Positions 42,327 through 51,329 of a stretch of DNA of 64,000 nucleotides are shown in pieces. This DNA is from Nitrososphaerota archaeon (GTDB lineage: Archaea; Thermoproteota; Nitrososphaeria; Nitrososphaerales; Gagatemarchaeaceae), in NCBI GenBank assembly GCA_029785375.1, contig JAFLZV010000004.1:1-64000 (forward strand), in the 5' to 3' direction. The position numbers were made by a program, and so were the translations under genes. Every line of letters begins with the position of its first letter. Within the stretch, counting starts at the first letter, position 1. The notes below the pieces were generated by a model. The model did not search any database. It had not been told where the DNA came from and was given only the letters and a program-made list of their open reading frames with translations.

Positions 42327-43583
42327 TCAGTATTGTGCGCTTACCAGCTCCTTGAATACCGGATAGAGCGCCAGCGTCGCTCCCGCGGCTGCGACCCCGG
42401 AGCCTATGAACACTGTGCTAACCGTGGTGAGCCCTGCCAGGACTCCGGCTAGGACCGCAGCCACTGGCTGAGCGCCGGCCAGAGTGGCACCGAGGACGGT
42501 GTTCACCCTCCCCAGCATCTCCCCCGGGATGCGTGCTTGTATCACGGTGCTGATGGGGACGTTTACTGCGGCGAGCACGACCCCGACGGCCACGAAATCT
42601 GCAAACGCGACCGGTATGCTGGTGACCAGGCCTGCTGTCGCTATAAGGAGGCCAATTCCCATTATACCGAAGAAGACGAGCTTTCCGACATACCTCCTGA
42701 AGTTCACTTTGCCAATCAGGACAGAGCCGACGACCACCCCCAGCGCGAAGGCGGACAAAAGGAAGCCGTAGGTGGACGCGTTGCCGTGAACTGCGAACTT
42801 CGCATATGGGGCCAGGAGGGTGGAAGCTGCGGTGAAGAAGAAGTTGACTAGAAGCCCGAGAACCATGATTTCGAGGAAAAGCCTGTTCCCGCGGACGTAT
42901 CTGATGCCTTCCTTGAAGTCTACTGAGAAGCTGGCCCGGGGACCGGTCGGGTCTGATGAAGCGCCTCTTGGAACCCCATATGGCTTTGCTATGAGAATCA
43001 AAATGAAGGAGGCGGCGAAGAACGTCAGGCTATCATAGGTGATGGGGACCACGGGACCCAGGGCATAGATTATGATCCCTCCTGCGCTGTATCCCACTAA
43101 CTGGTTGAAGGACTGGCTGAGCGTGAACAGCCCGTTGGCCGCCCCCAGGTCTCCCTTCCTTACCATCCGGGGCATGATAGCTCCGCTCGCAGCTCTGTAG
43201 AACTGGGCGCCAGTATAGAGGGCCAGGACCAGGACGATGAGAACCGCGTAGTGAAGCGAGCTTAGCAGGTAAAGGACAGAAACAACCGCGGTGATGGCGC
43301 CCTGGAACAGGTTGCTCACGACCATGATGTTCCGTCTGTTGACTCTGTCGGCATAGACACCGGCCAAGGGAGAGATTAGGACGGCGGGGACGAGCACTGC
43401 GGCCTGGGTGAGCCCCACGAGGACGGTGGAACCCGTGGTTGCCAAGACGAGCCATAGGAGGGCCACATCGAAGACGGCGTCCCCAGACTGGGAGATGAGC
43501 TGGCCCACGAAGAGGTGCGAGAAGGGTCTGTTCTTCAGGAGGGCGGAGTAGCTGGGCTTCGACTCGTCGGGGACTTCCGCCAC
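42327..43583 (-). CDS. MFS transporter, DHA3-like drug/solute efflux permease
   Basis: A 418-residue protein with about 12 helices. The N-terminal part begins RPFSHLFVGQLISQSGDAVFD, typical of the MefA/DHA3 group, and the loop between helices 2 and 3 is GVYADRVNRRNIMVVSN. Half two starts near FKEGIRYVRGNRLFLEIMVLG. Substrate unknown. GTG 43583 is about 27 nt downstream of an atatat box near 43606-43613 (minus strand), so it is probably leaderless. Its 3' end is 6 nt from the tRNA-Ala end. Confidence 0.88.
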   Translation of the reverse strand: MAEVPDESKPSYSALLKNRPFSHLFVGQLISQSGDAVFDVALLWLVLATTGSTVLVGLTQAAVLVPAVLISPLAGVYADRVNRRNIMVVSNLFQGAITAVVSVLYLLSSLHYAVLIVLVLALYTGAQFYRAASGAIMPRMVRKGDLGAANGLFTLSQSFNQLVGYSAGGIIIYALGPVVPITYDSLTFFAASFILILIAKPYGVPRGASSDPTGPRASFSVDFKEGIRYVRGNRLFLEIMVLGLLVNFFFTAASTLLAPYAKFAVHGNASTYGFLLSAFALGVVVGSVLIGKVNFRRYVGKLVFFGIMGIGLLIATAGLVTSIPVAFADFVAVGVVLAAVNVPISTVIQARIPGEMLGRVNTVLGATLAGAQPVAAVLAGVLAGLTTVSTVFIGSGVAAAGATLALYPVFKELVSAQY

Positions 43584-43804
43584 GGGCCTGGTACAGGCAG
43601 GGGCCGATATATTGTCGGCTCACAGAAAGTGATTGACCGTGCAGCAACCGGTCAGACGGCGGGCGCGGTGGAGGGAGCGGCAGATAATTGGGATGACCGG
43701 CCCTACGTAGAACGATAGAGCAGATGATACCAACCGGTACCTATGAGGGCGTACACGGCTCCTGCTACCAGGAGACAGACGAACTCAGCGTTCGCTCGTA
43801 GCGG

Positions 43805-44770
43805 CTACTGGACTGCGACGTGCGCCTCGGCCTCAGACAGGCCGAGCTGTGTCCCCAGGTCTGCGCGGAGCCCCTTGTACCTGTTGCGGACCGTCACCTC
43901 AGTTACACCTGCCGCTTCCGCGATGTCCTTCTGAGTCTTGACCTCGCCCTCCATTACCCCGGCGAGGTACAAGGAGGCAGCCGCCAGCCCCATGGGGGAC
44001 TTGCCCGCGGAAATCTCCTTCTCCTCTGTGATCCTGACTATCTCTATGGCCTTGCGGGCGACCCTTTCCGACAGCCCGACGCGGGACGCTATCCTGTTCA
44101 CGTTCCTGGCGGCGTCTGCAACCGGCATCGTGAGGTCCATCTCCCTAAGGAGGATTCGGTAGTCGCGCGCGACCGCCTTCCTGTCGAGGTTGTTGGCTTC
44201 GGCTATGTCCTTGAGCGTCCTAGGGGTTTCCGTGTCGCGCATGGCCGCGTAGAGCGAGGCCGCTGATATGCCGATGATGGATCGGCCTCTGAGGAGCCCC
44301 CTCTCGAGGGCCTTCCTGTAGATATAGGCAGCGCGCTCTCTCACCGCCTGAGATACGCCTAGCTTGTCGGCCATCTTCTCGAGCTCGCGCAGGGCTATGC
44401 TCAGGTTCTTCTCTTGATTGCCGAAGGCGGGGGAACGGTTGTCCCACTTCCTCAACCTGTCAATCGTGCTGCGCATGGGAGAAGCGAAAGCGCGACCTGA
44501 GGCGTCCCTGTTGGAGCCACCTATCATGGTCGACAGCCCCATGTCCCTGTAGGTTATGGAGATCGGCGCGCCGCCCCTGGCCCTGTCCGCCCCCTTCTCG
44601 TCCCCGAAGTTGCGCCATTCGGGGCCCTGGTCCACCGACTTCTCCGTGATCACGTAGCCGCAGTTGTTGCAGGAGAACTCGCCGGTGTTGACGTCCTCGA
44701 CTAGCGTCCGCTTTCCACAGTGGGGGCACCTGTCTGAAACTTGAAGAACAGATGTTCTAGTATATCTCAT
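43805..44770 (-). CDS. tfb: transcription initiation factor B (TFB)
   Basis: A 321-residue archaeal TFIIB homologue. The N-terminal zinc ribbon is CPHCGKRTLVEDVNTGEFSC ending with NNCG; the B-finger/B-reader segment is GPEWRNFGDEKGADRARGG. Two cyclin-like repeats follow (about 115-205 and 210-305), the second ending with a recognition HTH (TQKDIAEAAGVTEVTVRNRY). It bridges TBP-DNA and RNA polymerase. A strong TATA box lies 38 nt upstream. Other TFB copies may exist outside the window. Confidence 0.97.
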   Translation of the reverse strand: MRYTRTSVLQVSDRCPHCGKRTLVEDVNTGEFSCNNCGYVITEKSVDQGPEWRNFGDEKGADRARGGAPISITYRDMGLSTMIGGSNRDASGRAFASPMRSTIDRLRKWDNRSPAFGNQEKNLSIALRELEKMADKLGVSQAVRERAAYIYRKALERGLLRGRSIIGISAASLYAAMRDTETPRTLKDIAEANNLDRKAVARDYRILLREMDLTMPVADAARNVNRIASRVGLSERVARKAIEIVRITEEKEISAGKSPMGLAAASLYLAGVMEGEVKTQKDIAEAAGVTEVTVRNRYKGLRADLGTQLGLSEAEAHVAVQ

Positions 44771-44802
44771 ATCTATTCACTCAGTGGCTAGTATACAACT
44801 TT

Positions 44803-44813
44803 GAGTATATAAG
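44803..44813 (-). promoter_or_regulatory. TATA box of the tfb gene
   Basis: On the minus strand this reads CTTATATACTC, the closest match to the archaeal TATA consensus in the window. Its centre would start a transcript about 12 nt before the ATG at 44770. Confidence 0.65.
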
Positions 44814-44870
44814 TGCGGTAGTATTCTCTGCATTAGTAGCGAAACCTGAGCATACCAATGGAACATGATT

Positions 44871-45421
44871 CTAAAGAGAGTCTTGGCCACGGGTTCGGGA
44901 CGTCCAAGCCTTGGCCGCGTTCGCGCTTCTTTTCAGAAGCCCTGTTCTCACCGGCTCCTTCCTTGCTGCAAGGCCGTGGCAACAGAACGCCGGTGCGAGA
45001 GCCGTCAGTCCCCTTGCGGCACTCCCGCGGGAAGGCTGGAAACAGGTCCAGCCAAGGGCGGGGACGACATAGCGCGACAGTCTGTCGGTCGCATCTCTGG
45101 AAGCAGGCGTCCACCCGTCGAAGGTCCAGACGTATGATACCACCCTCGCTCCCGGCCGCAACTCAGACAAGAGTTTCGGCATCAGTCTCTGGTTGGCGCC
45201 CCGGGAAAGGAAGACCGTCACCACGGTAGCCTCGAACCCATGTAGAGGTTCCAGTCGGTCCTGACCTTCACCCGCCTGTCCTCAAGTATCGCCCTGGTCC
45301 GCCAGTATTCCGGCTCCCTAGAAATCTGGAAGAGCTTGTACACGGTAAGGATCAGGACGGCCGTACCCATGACGAGAACGTGTGGAACGAAGTCGATGAA
45401 GCGATATCCGTTCATCCCCAA
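44871..45421 (-). pseudogene. decayed membrane-anchored SAM methyltransferase with internal deletion
   Basis: The frame from 45421 starts with a membrane helix (YRFIDFVPHVLVMGTAVLIL then TVYKLFQISREPEYW) and then jumps to RRVKVRTDWNLYMG. A second frame continues GFEATVVTVFLSRGANQRLM and KLLSELRPGARVVSYVWTFD. In intact relatives these pieces flank about 100 residues with the SAM-binding motif (DLGSGDG type), which is absent here. The gene therefore carries a large deletion and a frameshift near 45225. After TFDGW the sequence loses similarity. The catalytic pocket is gone. Confidence 0.7.
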
Positions 45422-45471
45422 CGAGGTGCGAAGACGGAGCAGGAAGTAAGAGTCCCGTCACGGGCCCTGCC

Positions 45472-45966
45472 TCAGGCGTTGGTGGCCTTCCTGACGAGCT
45501 GTGTCCCGCAGACGGGACAGACGACTAGCTTCGGGTTGGTGTAGTTCTTCCCACACCCCCTGCAATAGATCTTCCAGGTGATGTTCTTCCACTCTCCTCC
45601 CTTCATGGCGGTCGGCGCGAGAGGGATGGAGAGGACCTCGGCTACGTTGCGGACCGCGAAGTCGTCTGAGATGAGGCTCGCGCCTCCGTCGGTGCCCTTT
45701 AGGTCGAGGGCGAGCGCCAGCAGCGAGATGTCCGTCTGTGACAGGGCACCCAGGTCCCCCGACTTTGCCGCGGTGGTCTTCACCCGGTTCGTGGACTCGG
45801 GGGACGGCTCGGTGACCATCACCCGGGTCTGGATGAACGAAGACCCTACGTTGTGGTGCTTGACCTCTTCCAGGACGAGATACGTGGTATAATATCGGCC
45901 GCTCCCCTGATAGGGTATCCCCGCGTAGAACGCTGTAGAGTCAAGGACGTACGCCGGCTCAGACAA
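45472..45966 (-). CDS. nob1: Nob1-like PIN-domain endonuclease with zinc ribbon
   Basis: A 164-residue protein. The PIN domain has acidic residues in YVLDSTAFYAG, YLVLEEVKHH, LSQTDISLLALALDL and SLISDDFAVRNVAEVL. The C-terminal zinc ribbon is YCRGCGKNYTNPKLVVCPVCG (two Cys pairs). Nob1 matures the 3' end of 16S rRNA. TTG 45966 fits the usual N-terminus. It is divergent from the aIF5A gene, a sensible translation-related neighbourhood. Confidence 0.92.
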   Translation of the reverse strand: MSEPAYVLDSTAFYAGIPYQGSGRYYTTYLVLEEVKHHNVGSSFIQTRVMVTEPSPESTNRVKTTAAKSGDLGALSQTDISLLALALDLKGTDGGASLISDDFAVRNVAEVLSIPLAPTAMKGGEWKNITWKIYCRGCGKNYTNPKLVVCPVCGTQLVRKATNA

Positions 45967-46099
45967 TTGTTGTTGCCTTCAAAGACTCGATCTTGCCTTT
46001 CTCAGGTGCCGGCCTGGGGACGCGCCATCATCGACCTGTGGAGGCTGTCCTTCGGTGAGACGTTTATTTACTTTAACAAAAAGGCAAACGCGTCAGTTC

Positions 46100-46510
46100 T
46101 TGAGCAGACCCGCAGAACTCGGAAGCGTGAAAGAAGGGAGCTACATAATCATCGACGACGAGCCATGCAAGGTGGTCAGCCGGGAGCACTTCAAGCCGGG
46201 GAAGCACGGGAGTGCCAAGGTGAGGCTCGTCGCACTCTCTCTCTTCACGGGGTCGAAGAAGAGCTACGTAGCGCCGGCCGAGTCCAGGGTCGACATACCG
46301 ATGATAGACAAGAGGTCGGGACAGATCACTTCGATAATGGACAACGCCGTCCAGATCATGGACCTTCAGACCTTCGAGGTACTTGAGACGCCGAAGCCTA
46401 CGCCCGAGGAGATGACCGAGCTCAGCGGGGACATAGTCCCCGGGGTCGAGGTCGAATACTGGGCGATGCTGGGCCGGAACAGGATAATGCGCGTGAAAGG
46501 CGGGAGCTAG
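46100..46510 (+). CDS. translation factor aIF5A
   Basis: A 136-residue protein from TTG 46100. The SH3-like N-terminal domain carries CKVVSREHFKPGKHGSAKVR; the Lys in PGKHG is the deoxyhypusine/hypusine site. The OB-like C-terminal domain follows (RSGQITSIMDNAVQIMDLQT). Homologues begin about two residues before PAELGSVKEG, which fits TTG 46100; an ATG at 46055 would add a non-homologous leader and lies inside the promoter (gtttatttac, 46064-46073). It assists peptide-bond formation at proline stretches. Confidence 0.95.
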   Translation: MSRPAELGSVKEGSYIIIDDEPCKVVSREHFKPGKHGSAKVRLVALSLFTGSKKSYVAPAESRVDIPMIDKRSGQITSIMDNAVQIMDLQTFEVLETPKPTPEEMTELSGDIVPGVEVEYWAMLGRNRIMRVKGGS

Positions 46511-46562
46511 GCGGCCGTTCAAATCTGTAGGTTTAACCCCGAAACCACGACCTAGCCGTCCT

Positions 46563-47540
46563 ATGGAAAAAACGAAGAGGATACTCCCACTCGCAGCACT
46601 CGTCATCGCGCTCTTCTCGCTCGCCCCCGTCGTCGGAGCTTCTACTCTGACCGTGACACTCAACCCCACCGACAAGACGGCCAGAGTCGACAGCGTCAGC
46701 ACCACGAAGATCATCTTCACCTACCCCGCAGGCTCCGAGGTGGCCAGCCACCTTGAGAACGTGAGTTCGTCGGTCAAGCTGAACTCGTCATTCGCAGGGA
46801 GCGACCAAGGGGTAACGGAACTCCAGGGTAGCTTCGACCACCAGGACGGCGACTCCCGGAGCCATGTCTCGGTGAGCAACATGTCGGTGTCCCTAGACTA
46901 CACGGCCACAGGGAACTCCACCGCCCTGGTCATCAACAAGGTGACCAACATCACAGCTTGGGTTACCGGGGTCTTTACCGTGGTCAACGGCACCGTCGAG
47001 GCCAGCCTCGGCTGGAGGTCGTTCGTGGTGGCAGGCCCCATGAACTTGGACATGGAGAACCACATAGTCGACGTCAATCAGGTCGGCTCGGCTTTCCAGT
47101 ACTCCCTATCTTCACAGACCTATGCGACCGGCTTCCTCATGTATGCGTTCGGCAGAAACAGCATATGGGGGATGCCTACCCTCAACTTCACAGCCCTCAA
47201 CGCTCCCCTGAGCACCTGGACCAGGAGCTACAACTCCGCCACCAACACCACCGAGTTCTCCAAGACCGTTGCGGGGCAGTCGAGGTTCACCGCCGACTAC
47301 TCGGTCAACAACCAGAACTACACCCTGTCGGCCGTGTCCGACCCCACCGGGGTGGTGGCGATCCAGGGATACGCCAACGCCCAGGGGGACACCTTGGTCA
47401 TGGCTTCGGCTCCGCCAGCGACAGCAGGATACCTGGAAGTAGGGGCGGCAGTCGTCATAGCGGCCCTCGCTGCTGGGTATCTCGTCCTCAGGTCGAAGAG
47501 GAAGCCCCTAGCAAAGGCAACTGCGGGTAATCCAGTTTGA
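46563..47540 (+). CDS. secreted, C-terminally anchored glycoprotein-like protein
   Basis: A 325-residue protein with a signal peptide (residues 7-26, ILPLAALVIALFSLAPVVGA), a long beta-rich extracellular part with many N-glycosylation-type sequons (NVSS, NSSF, NMS, NSTA, NITA, NGT, NFT, NTT, NYT), and a C-terminal helix (about 291-308) followed by KRKPLAK. This is the layout of archaeal cell-surface proteins. No enzyme motif is visible. A TATA-like ggtttaacc at 46530-46538 precedes ATG 46563 by about 29 nt. A clear hairpin follows the stop. Confidence 0.75.
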   Translation: MEKTKRILPLAALVIALFSLAPVVGASTLTVTLNPTDKTARVDSVSTTKIIFTYPAGSEVASHLENVSSSVKLNSSFAGSDQGVTELQGSFDHQDGDSRSHVSVSNMSVSLDYTATGNSTALVINKVTNITAWVTGVFTVVNGTVEASLGWRSFVVAGPMNLDMENHIVDVNQVGSAFQYSLSSQTYATGFLMYAFGRNSIWGMPTLNFTALNAPLSTWTRSYNSATNTTEFSKTVAGQSRFTADYSVNNQNYTLSAVSDPTGVVAIQGYANAQGDTLVMASAPPATAGYLEVGAAVVIAALAAGYLVLRSKRKPLAKATAGNPV

Positions 47541-47542
47541 AC

Positions 47543-47578
47543 GGAGAGCCTTGCGGCTCTCCCCTCCGCTTTGTTTTC
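47543..47578 (+). terminator. hairpin terminator after the surface-protein gene
   Basis: A perfect 8-bp stem GGAGAGCC/GGCTCTCC (47543-47550, 47555-47562) with loop TTGC is followed by a pyrimidine-rich stretch and CTTTGTTTT. It starts 3 nt after the stop. Confidence 0.6.
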
Positions 47579-47738
47579 ATGGCGATAGTGGAAAAGCCAG
47601 GAGTGCTCTATCGATGGTTTGGCTCTTCATCGGATACCTCAGACGGCTCTTCCCGAAACCCCTTCATCTAGAGCAACCGCGTCAAGTTGTGTTTTCGGAT
47701 ATAGGTTTTTGTGCCGGTCGGCGGGCAAATCCGCGAAG

Positions 47739-48938
47739 ATGAAGGTCCGCAGGGGAGCAGGAACGGGGTATTGGGGGCTGCTGGCTGTCGCCGTGGTGGT
47801 TGCCTCCGTCCTGACCTTCTCTGCGGTTTCTGAGGTGAGCCAGTCGAGGGCCAGGTCTGACAGCGCTCTCATCAACTCCTTGATATCCGAGAACTCCCAG
47901 CTCCAAAAGCAGCTGGCGGCGGGCACCCAGCAGACGAACGGCACGTTCCAGGGGCTCGACACGGTCCAAATCTACCAGGCCGACTCCGGCGGTGTGGTGA
48001 CCGTCCAAGGGACGAGCACCTCTGGTGGGACGAACTCGACAGTCCTTGGGTCGGGGTTCGTGGTCAACTACACCGGGAACTTCTATGTCGTGACCAATTT
48101 CCATGTAGTAAGCGGGGTGAACGGCATCACGGTGACGTTCCAGGACGGGGACGCCTACCCGGCCATGGTGCTGGGAAGCGACGGGTATAGCGACCTCGCT
48201 GTGCTGAACGTGAGTGCGCCCGCTTCTGAGTTCCACCCCCTCGACCTAGTCAGTTCGGCGCTCCTGGCCGTCGGCCAGCCAGTGGCCGTCATTGGGAACC
48301 CCTTCGGGCTTGCCGGGTCGATGACCGCGGGGATAGTCAGCCAGCTGGGGAGGACCATCTCCGACCCTCTGGCAGGGAACTTCGCGATAGCCGACGTCAT
48401 CCAGTTCAGCGCCCCGATCAACCCCGGGAACTCTGGGGGCCCTCTGTTGGACTCCCGTGGGGCTGTGGTGGGGATAACGACGGCGACGGTCCAGAGTTCT
48501 CAGGGGGTCGGGTTCGCCATCCCTTCTGACACCATCCTGAAGGAGCTCTCTTCCCTAGTAACGACCGGCTCCTACGACCTCCATTCTTACATGGGGATCA
48601 CGACCGTGGACATGAGTTACCAGCTAGCCCAACTGGAGAACACCGACGTCACATACGGGGTCCTAGTCGAGCAGGTCGCAAGCGGAGGACCGGCCCAGGC
48701 CGCTGGGCTGAAGGGAGGGACCAGCACGGTAGATGTGAGCGGGAGCAGCTATCTCATCGGCGGGGACATAATCACGGCAGTCAACGGGACGAAGGTCGTG
48801 AACTCCGACTCGCTGTCCACCTACCTGGAAGAGTACACCCTCCCCGGGCAGACCCTGTCCCTCGGTATAATCAGGGACGGGCAGCAGATGACCATCAATT
48901 TGGTCCTGGGGACCAGGCCGCCTCCACCCTCGAGCTAG
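47739..48938 (+). CDS. HtrA/DegP-type serine protease with PDZ domain
   Basis: A 399-residue protein. An N-terminal membrane anchor (about 12-30, GLLAVAVVVASVLTFSAVS) is followed by a short coiled-coil-like linker. The trypsin-like domain shows the triad His in VVTNFHVVSG, Asp in DGYSDLAVLN and Ser in NPGNSGGPLLD. A PDZ domain follows (about 295-392; GVLVEQVASGGPAQAAGLKG, DIITAVNGTKV). It degrades or handles damaged extracytoplasmic proteins. ATG 47739 is supported by TATA-like ggatatagg at 47698-47706. Its 3' end overlaps the convergent dph6 gene by 44 nt. Confidence 0.93.
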   Translation: MKVRRGAGTGYWGLLAVAVVVASVLTFSAVSEVSQSRARSDSALINSLISENSQLQKQLAAGTQQTNGTFQGLDTVQIYQADSGGVVTVQGTSTSGGTNSTVLGSGFVVNYTGNFYVVTNFHVVSGVNGITVTFQDGDAYPAMVLGSDGYSDLAVLNVSAPASEFHPLDLVSSALLAVGQPVAVIGNPFGLAGSMTAGIVSQLGRTISDPLAGNFAIADVIQFSAPINPGNSGGPLLDSRGAVVGITTATVQSSQGVGFAIPSDTILKELSSLVTTGSYDLHSYMGITTVDMSYQLAQLENTDVTYGVLVEQVASGGPAQAAGLKGGTSTVDVSGSSYLIGGDIITAVNGTKVVNSDSLSTYLEEYTLPGQTLSLGIIRDGQQMTINLVLGTRPPPPSS

Positions 48939-49617
48939 GCTTGGGGACCAGCCTGGCGTCGGTTATCTCCAGGTATCCTCTGTCCCCGCGCCAGTGTTTC
49001 AGTGCGGAGCGGACCTCCACCCTCTTGGAGAAGATGGGCGCGTCCAGCACGAACGTCTCGCCTTCGCCCCCTTCCAGCCCGGGGTGGAGCCTGTACCGCC
49101 TCCCTAGGGCGAGAAGTTCGTCGACTGCACCCTCGTCTAGCATCCTCCCCAGCCACCCTTCGTCCAGACCGAGGGCGGACACGCTCACCATCATGGCGGA
49201 GAAGCCGTCGCGCACCAGCCTCCGCAGGTGGGCTTCGGGGTCCGCGCCCCACAGCGGCGAGACGCAGGTCAGGTCGAGCTTCTCGCAGGCCCTTTCTACC
49301 CTGCTCTTCTGGTAGACGCTCGCCAGCGCGCCTGTGTACACCCCCTCGAGGTCGAACCTGGACTTCGCCTCGGCAAGAGTGTCATCCAGGTCCTTCAATT
49401 CCTCTTCCTTGACCCCTTCGGTGTCAGATGTGAGCTGTGGGACCCCCATCGCTTCGGCCTGTAGAGTCGTCCACTTCAGGTCTGGGTAGTGGAACATGTA
49501 TGACTCGTCTGACTTCGGGGTGATGGTTACCAGACAGGCGAGCTCTTCCTTCTTGGAGGCCAGCCAGGCGGAGTAGGTGGAATCCTTCCCTCCCGACCAG
49601 AGTACGCCTACCCTCAT
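48895..49617 (-). CDS. dph6: diphthine-ammonia ligase (Dph6-type ATP pyrophosphatase)
   Basis: A 240-residue adenine-nucleotide alpha-hydrolase. The P-loop is VGVLWSGGKDSTYSAW; further family blocks are GVYTGALASVYQKSRVERAC, VSPLWGADPEAHLRRLV and the C-terminal GGEGETFVLDAPIF. It performs the last step of diphthamide formation on elongation factor 2. The ATG overlaps the stop of the truncated methyltransferase by 4 nt (ATGA). Confidence 0.92.
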   Translation of the reverse strand: MRVGVLWSGGKDSTYSAWLASKKEELACLVTITPKSDESYMFHYPDLKWTTLQAEAMGVPQLTSDTEGVKEEELKDLDDTLAEAKSRFDLEGVYTGALASVYQKSRVERACEKLDLTCVSPLWGADPEAHLRRLVRDGFSAMMVSVSALGLDEGWLGRMLDEGAVDELLALGRRYRLHPGLEGGEGETFVLDAPIFSKRVEVRSALKHWRGDRGYLEITDARLVPKPSSRVEAAWSPGPN

Positions 49618-49943
49618 TCCGATTCTGACGTTTCGATTACCAGGTGGAGCGGGGCTTCCGGCACCCCGGCGCCCTTGTCGCGGGCTTGCGCGCTCCTAAT
49701 CAACATAGAGGACTCGTCCACCGCTGTCACCCGCGTCCCCGGTGTCGTGAGCCTGCGAGAAAGGTAACCGTTGCCGCTCCCGAGGTCCAGGGCGTCCTTC
49801 CCCCTGCAGCCCCTGACCACACGCAGCAGGCCAGGGTCGATGGGGGTCCAGTGCCAGAGGTCCCCCGACTCCCCCTGCTCCCGGTCGTACCAGTCAGAAA
49901 AATCGTCCCAGTCGTCCAGCTTAGCTGTGCTTGACCTGGGCAA
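49614..49943 (-). CDS. truncated class I SAM methyltransferase (N-terminal half only)
   Basis: About 109 residues from TTG 49943 (TTG 49964 is possible but sits only about 8 nt from the TATA box). It starts like a full methyltransferase (WDDFSDWYDREQGESGDLWH) and has motif I ALDLGSGNGYLSRRL and the acidic-loop strand VTAVDESSMLIRSA, then ends after about 30 further residues with a non-family tail. Motifs II-III and the substrate region are missing; intact relatives are about 250 residues. It is either a relic kept for coupling to dph6 or a SAM-binding fragment. Confidence 0.6.
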   Translation of the reverse strand: MPRSSTAKLDDWDDFSDWYDREQGESGDLWHWTPIDPGLLRVVRGCRGKDALDLGSGNGYLSRRLTTPGTRVTAVDESSMLIRSAQARDKGAGVPEAPLHLVIETSESE

Positions 49944-49966
49944 ACCTGCCTCCTGCGGACTCAACC

Positions 49967-49976
49967 CTATTAAAGA
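49967..49976. promoter_or_regulatory. shared divergent TATA element of srp54 and the methyltransferase-dph6 operon
   Basis: ctattaaaga reads as a TATA box in both directions. It is about 35 nt before the srp54 ATG (50007) and about 28 nt before TTG 49943 on the minus strand. Confidence 0.55.
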
Positions 49977-50006
49977 ACCGGAAACGCGGAGTTCCGAGTT
50001 CGTTTC

Positions 50007-51329
50007 ATGCTAGACTCTCTGCGAGATGGGCTCCAGGCTGCTGTCCGCAAACTCGTCGGGGCGAACCTGGTCGACGAGAAGTCGGTTAAGGAGTTCGTCC
50101 GTGACCTGCAGCGAGCCCTCATCCAGTCCGATGTCAACGTAAGGATAGCCCTGGAAGCGACAGAGAGGGTCCAGAAAAGGGCCCTGGAGGAGAAGCCCCC
50201 GGCCGGAGTCACCAAGAAGGACCAGATAGTCTCGATATTGTACGAGGAGCTCGCCGGGGTCCTTGGCGGCGAAGGGGAGCTCAAGCTCGACAAGACCAGG
50301 ACAAACGTGTTGGTGATGCTCGGGGTCCAGGGGTCAGGGAAGACGACGACGACCGGGAAACTGGCGCGGCTGTACTCCAGGCGCGGATTCAAGGTCGGGG
50401 TGGTGGCTGCAGACACCTTTAGGCCGGGAGCCGTAGCCCAGTTGAAGACCCTGGCGGCGTCGGCCGGAGTGGAGGTGTACAGCGACGAGAGGGAGAAGGA
50501 CTCGGTGAAGATAGCAAAGGATGGGAGGAAGGCGTTTGAAGGGTCCAAGAACCTAGTGATCATAGACACTGCCGGGAGGCACAAGGAGGAGAAGGGCCTC
50601 CTCCAGGAGATGAAAGAGGTGGTAAGCGGCGTTAAGCCCGACGCAACCATCCTCGTAATAGACGGGACCATAGGCCAGCAGTGCTACAACCAGGCAAAGG
50701 CGTTCCATCAGGCTGCGCCCGTAGGGGGCATCATAGTGACGAAGTTGGACGGTGCCGCGAAAGGAGGCGGCGCCCTGGCTGCATCGGCAGCCACCGGGGC
50801 GAAGGTCCACTTCATCGGCACCGGAGAGAGAATCGACGACCTGGAGGAGTTCGTCCCCACGAGGTTCGTCGGGAGGCTCCTCGGGATGGGGGACCTGAAG
50901 GCCCTCATGGACATGGTACGGGAGTCTGAGGTGGTGGTCGACGAGAAGATGACCCAGCGCGTGATGTCGGGGAAAATGACCATGAATGACCTGCTGATTC
51001 AGTTCGAGCAGATGAAGAAGTTCGGCTCCCTGAAGAAGATCCTGGAGCACATCCCCGGGTTCTCGGGCCAGGTGGACGCCAAGGAGCTTGACAAGGCCGA
51101 GGACAGGGTCAAGGTCTACAGGTCCATAATCCAGTCGATGACGGGAGACGAGAAGGAAAACCCGGAGACGATAAACGCCTCCAGGCTGAGGCGCATAGCA
51201 AAGGGGTCAGGCCGGAGTGACAAGGACGTGAGAGAGCTTCTGACGAGGTACAAGCAGATGAAGACCTTGGTGAAGACCAGCAAGGGGCGCGAGCTCAGGC
51301 AGATGATGCGCCGCATGGGCGAAGGATAG
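50007..51329 (+). CDS. srp54: signal recognition particle 54 kDa protein
   Basis: A 440-residue SRP GTPase. The N domain is residues 1-90. The G domain has G1 GVQGSGKTTTTGKLARLYS, DTFRPGAVAQL, DTAGRHKEEKG, TKLDGAAKGGGAL and GTGERIDDLEEF. The M domain (about 295-440) contains FSGQVDAKELDKAEDRVKVY and the basic RNA-binding stretch NASRLRRIAKGSGRSDKDVR. It targets nascent membrane and secreted proteins. Pus10 begins at the nucleotide after its stop. Confidence 0.98.
   Translation: MLDSLRDGLQAAVRKLVGANLVDEKSVKEFVRDLQRALIQSDVNVRIALEATERVQKRALEEKPPAGVTKKDQIVSILYEELAGVLGGEGELKLDKTRTNVLVMLGVQGSGKTTTTGKLARLYSRRGFKVGVVAADTFRPGAVAQLKTLAASAGVEVYSDEREKDSVKIAKDGRKAFEGSKNLVIIDTAGRHKEEKGLLQEMKEVVSGVKPDATILVIDGTIGQQCYNQAKAFHQAAPVGGIIVTKLDGAAKGGGALAASAATGAKVHFIGTGERIDDLEEFVPTRFVGRLLGMGDLKALMDMVRESEVVVDEKMTQRVMSGKMTMNDLLIQFEQMKKFGSLKKILEHIPGFSGQVDAKELDKAEDRVKVYRSIIQSMTGDEKENPETINASRLRRIAKGSGRSDKDVRELLTRYKQMKTLVKTSKGRELRQMMRRMGEG

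Noticed and set aside
44858-45229. 123-codon plus-strand frame
   Set aside because: Antisense to the decayed methyltransferase, which has recognisable family sequence.
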